A DNA stretch of 64,000 nt from Chengkuizengella sp. SCS-71B (GCF_040100845.1 NZ_JAZHSH010000001.1:248001-312000), one strand, 5' to 3'. Positions 38,114 to 47,365 are shown, counted from the first letter of the stretch. Notes: generated by a model from the letters alone, not told the origin. Made by a program: numbers and translations.

Positions 38114-39346
38114 TCAAAACGCCCAATTTCCGTTACGGAATAGTGGTTCTCTTTTTCCATTCGCTGTTTCACCGTCAATGTTCATTTCAGCAGACCCTAT
38201 CATGAAATCTTCATGTACGAGACTATCATTTGCTCCTAGTTGGTCTAATTCTTCTCTAGTCATTTGGGTGCCCCCTTCTAAGTTGAACGCATAAGCACTA
38301 CCGATCGCAAGATGATTAGAAGCATTTTCATCAAATAACGTATTGTAAAAAATGAGTTTGGAATTTGAGATAGGAGAATCGTTTGGAACTAGCGCAATTT
38401 CACCTAAAAAGTGTGAACCTTCATCTGTTTCAATCAAAGTTTTTAGACTATCATAACCCTGCTCTGCTTCAAAATCAACGATTTTCCCGTTTTCAAAAGT
38501 GATTTTAAAGTTATCAATTAAATTACCACCATAACTTAGTGGTTTTGTGCTGGAAACATATCCATTAACACCTGTTTTTAAAGGCAGAGTAAATACTTCT
38601 TCTGTAGGAATGTTAGCAAAGAATTCGATTCCTTGTTCATTCAGCGAGCTCCCGCCTGTCCAAAGATGTTTTTCATGAAGCTCTATTGTTAGTTTTGTAC
38701 CAGGTGCTTCATAATGTAAATACTTGTATTTTTTCTTATTTAAAAAGTCTGCTTTGTTATGCAAATTTTCATCATGTTCTTTCCATGCTTGAATAGGGTC
38801 CTCTACATCTACTCTGGCAATCTTGAAGATGGCATCCCAAAGCTTTGCAATCTGTTCTTCCTCTGGAACGTTTGGAAATACTTTAGCTGCCCATGCTTTT
38901 GATGGTGTGGCTAAAACATTCCAGCTTGTTTTATCAGCTTGGATATACTGACCGAATTTCTTATAAGCTTGTCCTGCGGCTTTTTGAAATGCAGCAATTT
39001 TTTCTGTGTTGACCCCTTTTAATAAATCTGGATCGTCTGAAACTATGGATAACACTGCAGTACCTTCCTCAACAAGTTTCGTCTGACCATCGGCTTTCCA
39101 AGTAGGAAAGTCTTGAAAAGATTCTAACGGTGCTAGATCATACTTGATACGGGTGATTTGGCTATCTCTCCAGTCTACGATTACATCCTTTGCTCCAAGT
39201 TCATAAGCTTTTTTTGTGATTAAACGAACAAAATTTGAACTTGTAAGATCACATCTTATTAATAGTTTTTGACCTTTTTGAATATTGACACCATTTTTTA
39301 GTGCAATTTCAACATATTTTTCAAGATTATGCTCAAAATGATTCAT
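38114..39346 (-). CDS. M29 family metallo-aminopeptidase, copy A
   Basis: A 410-residue enzyme of the AmpS/AmpT/PepS (M29) family. Seen: IQKGQKLLIRCDL near the N-terminus; metal-binding Glu and His within the NEQGIEFFANIPTEEVFTLP, GSHFLGEIALVP and FDENASNHLAIGSAY segments; and VHEDFMIGSAEMNIDG near the C-terminus. It removes N-terminal residues with a dinuclear metal centre, in the cytoplasm (no signal peptide). It is the downstream half of a tandem pair with copy B. Confidence 0.93.
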   Translation of the reverse strand: MNHFEHNLEKYVEIALKNGVNIQKGQKLLIRCDLTSSNFVRLITKKAYELGAKDVIVDWRDSQITRIKYDLAPLESFQDFPTWKADGQTKLVEEGTAVLSIVSDDPDLLKGVNTEKIAAFQKAAGQAYKKFGQYIQADKTSWNVLATPSKAWAAKVFPNVPEEEQIAKLWDAIFKIARVDVEDPIQAWKEHDENLHNKADFLNKKKYKYLHYEAPGTKLTIELHEKHLWTGGSSLNEQGIEFFANIPTEEVFTLPLKTGVNGYVSSTKPLSYGGNLIDNFKITFENGKIVDFEAEQGYDSLKTLIETDEGSHFLGEIALVPNDSPISNSKLIFYNTLFDENASNHLAIGSAYAFNLEGGTQMTREELDQLGANDSLVHEDFMIGSAEMNIDGETANGKREPLFRNGNWAF

Positions 39347-39378
39347 ATATAAATCCCACCTTTATAAAAAATATAAAA

Positions 39379-39411
39379 CCCCACTTCAAATGGAAAAAAA
39401 CAAAAGTGGGG
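39379..39411 (-). terminator. Terminator between the two M29 genes
   Basis: CCCCACTT (39379-39386) pairs with AAGTGGGG (39404-39411), followed by TTTTATATTTTT on the minus strand. The two genes therefore probably have independent transcripts. Confidence 0.75.
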
Positions 39412-39433
39412 GAGATTACTTTATCATATTTGT

Positions 39434-40666
39434 TTAAAAAGCCCAATTTCCGTTACGGAATAATGGTTCTTTTTTTCCATCCGCTGTTTCACCATCAATG
39501 TTCATTTCTGCTGAACCAACCATAAAGTCTTGATGTACTAAACTATTGTTTGCACCTAATTCAGCAAGCTGGTCTCTTGTCATTTGCTTCCCATCTTCAA
39601 AGCTGAATGCATAGGCACTACCGATTGCAAGGTGATTAGAAGCATTTTCATCAAATAACGTGTTGTAAAAAATAAGATTGGAATTTGAGATCGGTGAATT
39701 ATGTGGAACTAGCGCCACTTCACCTAAAAAGTGTGAACCTTCATCTGTTTCAATCAAAGTTTTTAGAGTATCATAACCCTGTTCTGCTTCGAAATCTACG
39801 ATTTTCCCATTTTCAAAAGTGATTTTAAAGTTATCAATTAAATTACCACCGTAACTTAGCGGCTTAGTACTGGAAACATAACCATTAACACCTGTTTTCA
39901 AAGGTGCTGTGAATACTTCTTCTGTTGGAATGTTAGCAAAGAAATCGATGCCTTTTTCATTTGGTGAGCTTCCACCTAACCATAAGTGTTTTTCAGGTAA
40001 TTCGATCGTTAATTTTGTTCCTGGTGCTTCATAATGCAAAAATTTATATTTTTTCTCATTTAAAAAGTCTGCTTTGTCATGCAACTTCTTATCATGGTCT
40101 TTCCATGCTTGGATAGGATCATCCTGATCAACTCTTGCAATACTAAAAAATGCATTCCAAAGCTTTTCAACCTGCTCCTCTTCTGGAACATCAGGGAACA
40201 CTTTTGCTGCCCATACCTTTGATGATACACCAATGATATTCCAGCTTGTTTTATCCGATTGGATATACTCACGGAATTTACTTAATGCTTGACCTTGAGC
40301 TTTTTGAGCTGCGGCAATCTTTGGAGTTTCAACCCCTCTTAATAAATCTGGATCATCAGAATAGATGGAAAGAACAGCAGCCCCTTCTTCTACAAGCTTT
40401 GTGTAACCTTGTGCAACCCAGGCAGGGAATTCTTGAAAGGACTCTAAAGGAGCGTGATCGTATTTAATACGAGTAATCTCGCTATCCTTCCAATCAACAA
40501 TGACATCCTTTGCACCTAACTCATAAGCCTTTTTGGTTAATAAGCGTACGAAATCCGCAGCAGTTAGCCCACAGCGTATTAGAAGTTTTTGGCCTTTTTG
40601 AATATTGACGCCTACTTTTAATGTAACTTCAGCGTATTTTTCTAAATTACGTTCAAAATTACTCAT
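39434..40666 (-). CDS. M29 family metallo-aminopeptidase, copy B
   Basis: Same length and motif order as copy A. The proteins are nearly identical over the region NIPTEEVFT to GSHFLGE and the last 60 residues, while the middle (SKVWAAKVFPDVPEEEQVEKLW) and the N-terminal 70 residues differ more. It starts at ATG 40666. The duplication is recent or maintained by gene conversion. Confidence 0.93.
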   Translation of the reverse strand: MSNFERNLEKYAEVTLKVGVNIQKGQKLLIRCGLTAADFVRLLTKKAYELGAKDVIVDWKDSEITRIKYDHAPLESFQEFPAWVAQGYTKLVEEGAAVLSIYSDDPDLLRGVETPKIAAAQKAQGQALSKFREYIQSDKTSWNIIGVSSKVWAAKVFPDVPEEEQVEKLWNAFFSIARVDQDDPIQAWKDHDKKLHDKADFLNEKKYKFLHYEAPGTKLTIELPEKHLWLGGSSPNEKGIDFFANIPTEEVFTAPLKTGVNGYVSSTKPLSYGGNLIDNFKITFENGKIVDFEAEQGYDTLKTLIETDEGSHFLGEVALVPHNSPISNSNLIFYNTLFDENASNHLAIGSAYAFSFEDGKQMTRDQLAELGANNSLVHQDFMVGSAEMNIDGETADGKKEPLFRNGNWAF

Positions 40667-40818
40667 TAATAAAATACCACCTTCATGGGAATTTTTTCAT
40701 TATATGTATGTTGTAATGAATGAAAGATCTTATGTTCAGATTAACAATAGCGCTTGCGTGTTTCAAGTCATTGGAGTAAAGGAGTACAATCCACTCCAAA
40801 TAAGAAGAGTTTTATGCA

Positions 40819-41595
40819 TTACTTACTAGTTTTTATGACCTTTGCAGCTACTTTAGTAATCAGTTGTCGAGGGAAGAATCTAGGCAAGTTGGCAGTGATG
40901 TAGTTTCCTAACCCATCAATGGCATAACTTTTCCCTTTTTTTAAAGCTTTCATTGCAGTATCTACAACTTGCTCTGATGTTCTTATGTTTTTGGCACCAA
41001 ATTCTCCAGAAACTTCAAAAAAATTCGTAGCAGTTGGTCCTGGACAGATGGCTAGGACTTTTACACCCTTTGGTTTTAATTCACTCCACAAGGCTTCTGA
41101 GAAGGATAGAACAAAAGCTTTTGTTGCTCCGTATACAGCCATTTTTGGGAGTGGTTGAAATGCTGCTGTGGAAGCGATGTTAATGATAGCTCCTTCTCTC
41201 TTTTTTTCCATGTCTGTTGCAAAGAGGTATGTCATATCTACGAGAGCACTGACATTTACCATGATCTGTCCATGCGCTTGGTCAGGATCATTATGTATAA
41301 AACTGCCAACTTGTCCAAACCCCGCGTTATTAATAAGCATATCTACATGAAGATTAAGATCGTCCACCGCTTTTTTGACTTCTTTTGCAGCGTTTTCTTT
41401 ACTTAGATCTGAAACAACGACATAAGTTTGTACGCCATATTTTTCATTGTATTGCTTAGCTAATTCTTCTAACTTCTGTTGTGTACGAGCGACTAAAATT
41501 AGATTCATTCCTTGTTCAGCCAGCTTATTAGCAAATACTTCTCCAATGCCAGAAGAGGCACCTGTAATGAGTGCTGTTTGATTTTTATACTCCAT
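40819..41595 (-). CDS. Short-chain dehydrogenase/reductase (YqjQ/DltE-like)
   Basis: A 258-residue classical SDR: TGASSGIGEVFA, LVARTQQKLEELA (NADP-type Arg), NNAGFGQVG, IINIASTAAF with catalytic Ser, YGATKAFVLSFSEAL with Tyr-Lys, and CPGPTATNFF. The C-terminal PRFFPRQLITKVAAKVIK is typical of the DltE-like subgroup. Start ATG 41595 behind AAGGGAGAA. No ECF41-type promoter is seen upstream. Confidence 0.9.
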   Translation of the reverse strand: MEYKNQTALITGASSGIGEVFANKLAEQGMNLILVARTQQKLEELAKQYNEKYGVQTYVVVSDLSKENAAKEVKKAVDDLNLHVDMLINNAGFGQVGSFIHNDPDQAHGQIMVNVSALVDMTYLFATDMEKKREGAIINIASTAAFQPLPKMAVYGATKAFVLSFSEALWSELKPKGVKVLAICPGPTATNFFEVSGEFGAKNIRTSEQVVDTAMKALKKGKSYAIDGLGNYITANLPRFFPRQLITKVAAKVIKTSK

Positions 41596-41728
41596 TATGT
41601 ATTCTCCCTTTTTCTTTCAATTAAACCATTTACACGCTTTATTTTCAAATAACAGTTTTCCAAATTTTGAGAGCGAAAATCAGTCAGTATTGAAATAAAA
41701 AGGAAGCCCAGTTAACGTATACTTTCTA

Positions 41729-42595
41729 TCACATTCCATAAACCACATTTATTAACTTATCTGGATTTCTTACGATATATATTTCTTTTACTTTATTATT
41801 TTCAAATCGATAAGTTATAACATTTACTGGTATTTTGTTTTCATAAGCTATAAATCCAGGTTGCCCATTAATGTTGGTTAATTTATTTTCGGCTTTTTGA
41901 GTTGCTTTTCTTGAGATACCTAATAGGAAAGATAAAACTCTAGAGCGAGATTTGATTGGATTTATTGCTGCTATCACTTTTCCTCCACCATCGGTATATA
42001 GGACTACATCTTCTGACAATAATTGAGTTAGCTGTTGTGTGTTTTCAGTAGATAATGCATTTAAAAATCTTGTGACGATATTTTCATTTTCCTCATAGGT
42101 GAAGCTGGTTTCTCTTTGATTAAGATTAATTTTTTGCTTTGTTCGGCTAAAAATTTTGCGGCAGTTGGATTCTGTTTTTTCTGTGATCTCTGCGACTTCT
42201 TTATAATCTAAGTTTAATACCTCTCGTAAAATGAATACTGTTCTTTCGATAGGTGTGAGCTTTTCCATCATATATAAATAGGCAGTAGAGAGGTATTCTT
42301 TTCCTATGATTTCTCTAGAAGGGTCTTGATGAGTATGATCTATAACTAACGGCTCAGGCAACCAAGGTCCCACATATACTTCTCTTTTTTTTCGCGCTGA
42401 TTTTAAAACGTCTAGGCAACGATTGGTAGTAATTTTACAGAAATACGCTTTTGTATTTTCGATGTGTTCAAGATTTCTTGTACTTGCTGTTACAAACGTA
42501 TCTTGAACGATATCCTCAGCATCTACAATCGTTCCTAACATACGATAGGCTATGGAAAATAATAATGGTCGATAGGAATCAAATTGCTCATTCAT
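41729..42595 (-). CDS. ECF41-type RNA polymerase sigma factor with SnoaL-like extension
   Basis: From ATG 42595 (behind AAAGGAGGAG; the longer frame has no ribosome site of its own) the product is 288 residues. Sigma-2 (about 5-70; AYRMLGTIVDAEDIVQDTFV), sigma-4 (about 105-160; PIERTVFILREVLNLDYKEVAEI) and a C-terminal SnoaL-like domain (about 170-288). The ECF41 hallmarks WLPEP (78-82) and DGGGK (202-206) are both present. In this family the extension, not a separate anti-sigma factor, controls activity. It lies 70 bp downstream of the FAD oxidoreductase gene, which has an ECF41-type promoter, so autoregulation by read-through is likely. Confidence 0.93.
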   Translation of the reverse strand: MNEQFDSYRPLLFSIAYRMLGTIVDAEDIVQDTFVTASTRNLEHIENTKAYFCKITTNRCLDVLKSARKKREVYVGPWLPEPLVIDHTHQDPSREIIGKEYLSTAYLYMMEKLTPIERTVFILREVLNLDYKEVAEITEKTESNCRKIFSRTKQKINLNQRETSFTYEENENIVTRFLNALSTENTQQLTQLLSEDVVLYTDGGGKVIAAINPIKSRSRVLSFLLGISRKATQKAENKLTNINGQPGFIAYENKIPVNVITYRFENNKVKEIYIVRNPDKLINVVYGM

Positions 42596-42621
42596 GTGAG
42601 CTCCTCCTTTCATGACAGCAA

Positions 42622-42645
42622 GTGAACTCGTTTAAACAAAGTTTA
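42622..42645 (+). repeat. Partial third copy of the structured repeat
   Basis: GTGAACTCGTTTAAACAAAG and the following GTTTA match the start of the repeat at 34171 with one substitution, covering only its first hairpin. It sits in the leader between the FAD oxidoreductase and sigma factor genes. Confidence 0.6.
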
Positions 42646-42665
42646 ATAAAGGACTGTTCCTCAGT

Positions 42666-43967
42666 TCATCCTGTATAAGTTAAGTCTCTTGCTTCTTCCA
42701 AAATGGCATCTGCTGCAGACTTGGCGCTGGTGATCGAGGCATCTGCTAACAGTCCGCCTGTAGTCACCCAATCTCCTGCTATATATAATCCTGGAATTTC
42801 AGGAATTTCTGAATTTATTGTAGGCATATTTGTTAATGGCATTGCATTACAAACCGTTATGGAAGGTAAGAAACGTTGGAAAACGACTTCTTTTTCCCAG
42901 TCTGGTTCAAGGACACCTAAAAATTTCTTTAGTTGATTGTGGATTTTCTTAGAATCTAGTTCCTCATCTACAGATAAGTACCTACCAAGATGAATGACAT
43001 GGAGATTTTTCTCTGTTACTAAATTAGCTACTGCTGATTGATTGGAATAATAGAGTGGTTCATCGAGACCTAATGCAAATTTAACATTAAGGTTGGTTGT
43101 TTTTTTCAATACGATATCCCAGAAAGCGCCTTTTACTGGTAGGCAAAGGTCACGATGTTGTTTTAAAGTAGATGACAACTGTTTAGATTTAACCATGGAT
43201 AATGTATTTGCTGGTGTGGATGTAGAAATGACATGTTCTGAAGTAAATGTCTCATCTAAATTATCGATTACTGTGATATTGGGATTTGTTCCTTGTAGTT
43301 CAATGATATGATGATTTTCTTTAATGGTTACTCCATGTGATAAAGCCTGTTGTTTAAGTTGGTCAACAATTGTTTGCCATCCGCCATCTAAATATCGCAC
43401 TCCAGTTAAACCTAACTTTACTTGTTCAATAATTATACCAGCACTTGATCGTTTTGGATCATTGCAATAAGAGGAAAGTCTACATAACATGTAAAATAAT
43501 TTTTTTACCTTCTCTTCCCTTAAATGAGCTTCAACCCATTCATATAAACTGATATTTTTTATGAATTGAGCATTTATTTTGTTTAACCCACTTACTAATT
43601 TAATGAATTCTCTTTTTTCTTTCCATTTTAGTAGTTTGGATGTTAATAAAGCAACTGGACTTAGTGTTAATGGATAGGTTTTATTTTCATACAATAATGT
43701 CCCTTTTGACAATGGAGAACCACCATTTAATTTGATATTTAATTCTTCAAGAATTTTTACACCGGGTCCATTAGGATATATGGCATGTGGTCCTAGATTT
43801 AATAAGCCACCTGCTTTTTCTATTGTAGTAGCACGACCCCCGACTTGTTTTGATTTTTCAAGAAGAAGTACCTTTTTATGTGCTTTGGCTAAAATAACGG
43901 AAGCAGTAAGCCCTGCCATCCCTCCACCTATAATGATGACATCCCATTTATGTTGATTTTCATTCAT
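42666..43967 (-). CDS. FAD-dependent phytoene-desaturase-like amine oxidoreductase
   Basis: A 433-residue flavoprotein: N-terminal dinucleotide loop VIIIGGGMAGLTASVILAKA, LLLEKSKQVGGRATT, and a C-terminal FAD motif GLYIAGDWVTTGGLLADASITSAKSAA. The internal domain is of the CrtI/amine-oxidase type. Oxidoreductases are the O of the COE genes linked to ECF41 sigma factors. An ECF41-type promoter lies 34 bp before its ATG. No carotenoid genes are near, so the substrate is unknown. Confidence 0.9.
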   Translation of the reverse strand: MNENQHKWDVIIIGGGMAGLTASVILAKAHKKVLLLEKSKQVGGRATTIEKAGGLLNLGPHAIYPNGPGVKILEELNIKLNGGSPLSKGTLLYENKTYPLTLSPVALLTSKLLKWKEKREFIKLVSGLNKINAQFIKNISLYEWVEAHLREEKVKKLFYMLCRLSSYCNDPKRSSAGIIIEQVKLGLTGVRYLDGGWQTIVDQLKQQALSHGVTIKENHHIIELQGTNPNITVIDNLDETFTSEHVISTSTPANTLSMVKSKQLSSTLKQHRDLCLPVKGAFWDIVLKKTTNLNVKFALGLDEPLYYSNQSAVANLVTEKNLHVIHLGRYLSVDEELDSKKIHNQLKKFLGVLEPDWEKEVVFQRFLPSITVCNAMPLTNMPTINSEIPEIPGLYIAGDWVTTGGLLADASITSAKSAADAILEEARDLTYTG

Positions 43968-44000
43968 TTATATTCACTCTCCTCTTTGTTTTACTTACAT

Positions 44001-44027
44001 AACGAGGAGTGAGAATGTTTTGTGACA
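44001..44027 (-). promoter_or_regulatory. ECF41-type promoter of the FAD oxidoreductase (and sigma gene)
   Basis: Minus strand: TGTCACA (44027-44021), 16-bp spacer, CGTT (44004-44001), 33 bp before the ATG at 43967. Confidence 0.75.
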
Positions 44028-44051
44028 TTGATATGAAAGGTTCACATATTA

Positions 44052-44831
44052 TTATTTGGATTGTTTTTGATACATATTTATATCAAATAAGTTGTTTAGT
44101 AAAGTAGGAAGTTCATTTTGTTGATATTCCTTTTTTGTTTTTTCACCATTTCTCGTTGTGATGATCTCATGATTGGTTAAAGTAATTCTTCCTGTCTCTG
44201 TTGCTCGTGTTACAATCTTTTTTTGAGTAAAGGGAGATTCTGGACTGGTTTGATTCCATTTGCAAACCTCTTCAAAAAATGAAAATATTCTAGGTGAAGT
44301 AGTGAAACGATAGACAGGTGTCCATTCCTCGTTTAAGTATTTTTGTAAGTGTAAAAATTCCCCTACAGGATAAACTCTATATTTTCCACTGATATCTTCA
44401 ACGATCTCACCAGTAAGAGGCACTGGACTACGAACTGTATCCCCAGCTGCAACCTCTGTCAAGTAATCCACCCCTTTTAAAGTAACTATATTGGTTAAAT
44501 GAGTATGATTTCTGTACCACTGATCTTTTTCTTTAGCAACCGTAGATGAAATCATTGTGACTTCATAACCAAGTTGCTTTAACAGCCAATGGAACAATCC
44601 ATTCACTTCATAACAGAAACCACCTCTATAATTTCGTACGATTTTCTGATAAATCTGAGATAAATCTAGTTGTACAGGTGCTTTATTGATTACATCCAAA
44701 TTTTCAAAGGGGACATGATATAGATTTTGTATTTGTAATAATTTTAAATCTTCAATCGCTTCCCCGGTTAAAGATTGAACTTTGATTCTTTTTAAATATT
44801 CATTTACGTTCATTTCTTTATTTATAGTCAT
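44052..44831 (-). CDS. nat: Arylamine N-acetyltransferase
   Basis: A 259-residue NAT: YLKRIKVQ, the catalytic Cys in YRGGFCYEVNGLFHWLL, His in RNHTHLTNIV, and Asp in YLTEVAAGD (Cys-His-Asp triad). It acetylates arylamines or hydrazines from acetyl-CoA, and related enzymes act in secondary metabolism. ATG 44831 follows AAAGGAGAGTG. A perfect ECF41-type promoter lies 34 bp upstream, so it joins the sigma factor regulon. Confidence 0.92.
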   Translation of the reverse strand: MTINKEMNVNEYLKRIKVQSLTGEAIEDLKLLQIQNLYHVPFENLDVINKAPVQLDLSQIYQKIVRNYRGGFCYEVNGLFHWLLKQLGYEVTMISSTVAKEKDQWYRNHTHLTNIVTLKGVDYLTEVAAGDTVRSPVPLTGEIVEDISGKYRVYPVGEFLHLQKYLNEEWTPVYRFTTSPRIFSFFEEVCKWNQTSPESPFTQKKIVTRATETGRITLTNHEIITTRNGEKTKKEYQQNELPTLLNNLFDINMYQKQSK

Positions 44832-44864
44832 TTAATTTCACTCTCCTTTTTTGAATACATACAC

Positions 44865-44891
44865 GACGAGTGGATTTAGCGTTTTGTGACA
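44865..44891 (-). promoter_or_regulatory. ECF41-type promoter of the N-acetyltransferase gene
   Basis: Minus strand: TGTCACA (44891-44885), 16-bp spacer, CGTC (44868-44865), an exact match to the described ECF41 consensus, 34 bp before the start codon. Confidence 0.8.
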
Positions 44892-44917
44892 TGATAAGAA
44901 TATTTACCACTATCATT

Positions 44918-46168
44918 TTATTTTGATGGGACATCTATCATTCCAGCTTTAACACTTGGGTTAGAGGTTTTATGAAAGTATCGTTTGCTTATCATAGCCA
45001 TAAAAACAGCTAAAAGTAGTATGAAACTTAATATTGATACGGCTGGTATCGTTCCGGTTTTGGGAATCATCACTGTAAAGCTTCCGATCAATGTGATGCG
45101 AAGCATAAGTCCTATCGTTTCAAATAAGCTGTTCACTCTTCCTATTTTTTCATTAGGGATCGTTTCCATCATTAGTGTATTTCGTGCTACTCTAGTACTT
45201 GCATTACCAAAACCTCGAAATATTGAGAGAATTAGAAATAGCAAGGTAAATGGGAAGATGGAGACAAGAATCATAGAAATCGTAAAGGTAACGATGCCTA
45301 TGAGGATAATCTGTACATTGCCAAATCGTTTGATGAACAAAGGGATTAGGATTCCTGCCAGAAGAGAGCCGATCCCAAATAACATTCCTTGTAATCCATA
45401 AATACTTCCACTTGCTTTCAGTGTTGATTCAATATAAATGGGAAAGAGATAATTTGTAATCATGACTGTAATAAATGGGATGAGAGCAGATAATAAGAAG
45501 AAAAACAGCAGCGGCTGATCTTTTAGGTAATCATATCCTTCACGCATTTTTCTCCAAAATGATTTTCTTTCAGTATGGGTTCGATTGGATTGGATGTATG
45601 GGATGGTGGATAAAATCACAAACGCAATCGTATAGGTAATGGCATCTATGAATAAGATCCAATGTAAGTCTAGTCTACCAAGTAAGATACTCGCAATCCC
45701 TCCAGCAACGATGAAAGTAGATAGTTGCCCTTGAATTTCCATCATTCCATTTAAAGTTTTGTATAAACTGCGGTCAAAGATTTCTTGATTCATTGCAAAC
45801 ATCGTTGGATAAAATAATGAAAAATAAAATGATCCTGTGAGAAACAAAATGACCAAGTGCCAAGTCTGATATTCAACGCCGAAAAATCCGAACAGTGAAA
45901 ATAGTCCAACCATTGTAAAACCAATCATCTGACTCCATAGTAATAATTTCTTTCTGGATTGGTAATCTATCAGATTACCAATTAGGGGTGCTGCAAAAAA
46001 TAAAACGATGGTTGTAATCAATGAAACATACCCAAAAGCATCTGCTCCTCCTTCCTTAGAGACAAATACCCATGGTATAGCAAACATCGTAATTCCTGAA
46101 CCTATGGAAGAAAAAACATTAGCGGTTAAAATTTTGATAAAACGATGATCTTGAAATATGGAAGTCAT
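44918..46168 (-). CDS. MFS transporter (multidrug efflux-like)
   Basis: A 416-residue, 12-helix major facilitator from ATG 46168 (behind GGAGAGG; GTG 46180 is part of that site). Features: FSSIGSGITMFAIPWVFVSKEG, GNLIDYQSRKKLLLWSQMIGF (motif A-like loop), and GRVNSLFETIGLMLRI. It resembles MFS_3-type drug exporters. It has no ECF41-type promoter of its own and is separated from the acetyltransferase gene by 86 bp. Confidence 0.88.
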   Translation of the reverse strand: MTSIFQDHRFIKILTANVFSSIGSGITMFAIPWVFVSKEGGADAFGYVSLITTIVLFFAAPLIGNLIDYQSRKKLLLWSQMIGFTMVGLFSLFGFFGVEYQTWHLVILFLTGSFYFSLFYPTMFAMNQEIFDRSLYKTLNGMMEIQGQLSTFIVAGGIASILLGRLDLHWILFIDAITYTIAFVILSTIPYIQSNRTHTERKSFWRKMREGYDYLKDQPLLFFFLLSALIPFITVMITNYLFPIYIESTLKASGSIYGLQGMLFGIGSLLAGILIPLFIKRFGNVQIILIGIVTFTISMILVSIFPFTLLFLILSIFRGFGNASTRVARNTLMMETIPNEKIGRVNSLFETIGLMLRITLIGSFTVMIPKTGTIPAVSILSFILLLAVFMAMISKRYFHKTSNPSVKAGMIDVPSK

Positions 46169-46347
46169 GATGGATGGCACCTCTCCTTATTTTTAATGTC
46201 TTTATATGTAAATTATAAGCTTCATCGGATGTAAACACCTCATCACTAAGCTTTAAAATGAACTACAACTTTCGTATGATATAATGACAAAAAAGAAAAA
46301 GTGATCTTAATAGTTATGTAATTTAATAAAGAAAGTGGCTATTTTAT

Positions 46348-47028
46348 ATGAATATAAATATTCCCTGTTTTACAAACGACTGGGCGATGGTTTTAAAAGA
46401 AGAAGTAGAAAAAGAGTACTTTCAACAATTGATGAAGTTTTTACAAGAAGAGTATGAAACTCGGGATATCTATCCCAATAAAGAACATATTTTTAATGCT
46501 CTACACCATACTTCATATGAGAATACAAAGGCAGTTATCCTTGGACAAGATCCATATCATGGAGCGAAACAAGCACATGGTTTAAGTTTTTCAGTACAAC
46601 ATGGAATACAGATCCCCCCATCTTTAAAAAACATATTTAAAGAGTTAAGTAATGATCTAAGTATTCCAATACCTAAACATGGTTGTTTGGAAAAATGGGC
46701 TGAACAAGGTGTTTTATTATTAAATACGGTATTAACGGTCCGAGAGGGACAAGCTCATTCGCATAAAGGGAAAGGGTGGGAGACGTTTACGGATCAAGTG
46801 ATGCTTTCATTAAATGATCGTCCTGAACCAGTTGTGTTTATACTATGGGGTAGACCGGCTCAATTAAAAAGGAAGTTAATTACTGCACCACAACATTATA
46901 TTATTGAAGCTCCTCATCCTAGTCCATTGTCTGCACATCGAGGTTTTTTTGGCAGTACACCATTTTCAAAAGTGAATGCATTTTTGAGGAAGAAGGGAAC
47001 AGAGGAAATAAACTGGGGTGAGATTTAG
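46348..47028 (+). CDS. ung: Uracil-DNA glycosylase, family 1
   Basis: A 226-residue Ung: water-activating loop [18 protein letters not shown] with catalytic Asp, [26 protein letters not shown], and the minor-groove loop [21 protein letters not shown]. It excises uracil from DNA. ATG 46348 lies in a monocistronic setting; an antisense RNA promoter of the toxin module follows 17 bp after the stop. Confidence 0.97.
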   Translation: MNINIPCFTNDWAMVLKEEVEKEYFQQLMKFLQEEYETRDIYPNKEHIFNALHHTSYENTKAVILGQDPYHGAKQAHGLSFSVQHGIQIPPSLKNIFKELSNDLSIPIPKHGCLEKWAEQGVLLLNTVLTVREGQAHSHKGKGWETFTDQVMLSLNDRPEPVVFILWGRPAQLKRKLITAPQHYIIEAPHPSPLSAHRGFFGSTPFSKVNAFLRKKGTEEINWGEI

Positions 47029-47044
47029 AAAATATCCATTGTAG

Positions 47045-47074
47045 TTGCCATAAACATGGTAAAAATAGTATAAT
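47045..47074 (+). promoter_or_regulatory. Promoter of the antitoxin RNA
   Basis: TTGCCA (47045-47050), an 18-bp spacer and TATAAT (47069-47074) face into the toxin 3' end. Confidence 0.7.
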
Positions 47075-47080
47075 ATTAAG

Positions 47081-47240
47081 TGATGAAGTGGAATACTGAT
47101 AAAAGAAACCGTCAGATGCTGCAAACACCCGACGGTCTCATACAATAGCCGCAGTTAATGCGGTAGGCATAAAGTCAATTTTGAGATAGACCGCAACCTA
47201 ATGGCAAATAGAAGGCGGTCTATTTCCTATTTTGAAACGA
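47081..47240 (+). ncRNA. Antisense antitoxin RNA (RatA-like)
   Basis: Transcription from the TATAAT box would start near 47081 and run into the 3' end of the toxin gene on the opposite strand. Predicted hairpins are ACCGTC/GACGGT (about 47110-47138), CCGCA/TGCGG (about 47149-47163) and ATAGACCGC/GCGGTCTAT (about 47196-47222) with a U-rich tail. Orientation, overlap and size fit RatA-type antitoxins of TxpA-like toxins. The exact 3' end is estimated. Confidence 0.65.
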
Positions 47241-47303
47241 CAGCATTGCAACAATAAGCAATCCAAACGTTAACATCAATGATATCGCTTGATACACTGT
47301 CAT
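47220..47303 (-). CDS. TxpA/holin-like type I toxin, 27 residues
   Basis: This frame is too short for usual gene finding. It begins at ATG 47303 behind GGGGGTGAGG and encodes MTVYQAISLMLTFGLLIVAM followed by LSFQNRK: a single membrane helix with a short basic tail, the pattern of holin-like type I toxins of Bacillales. A CCTCA/TGAGG hairpin can hide its ribosome site. It is faced by a convergent antisense RNA. Overproduction of such peptides is known to damage the membrane; the pairing here is inferred. Confidence 0.85.
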   Translation of the reverse strand: MTVYQAISLMLTFGLLIVAMLSFQNRK

Positions 47304-47365
47304 TGGCCTCACCCCCTTTATTGAGGGATAAGCCCACCGCCCTTAGCCAACTACTGTACGAACTA

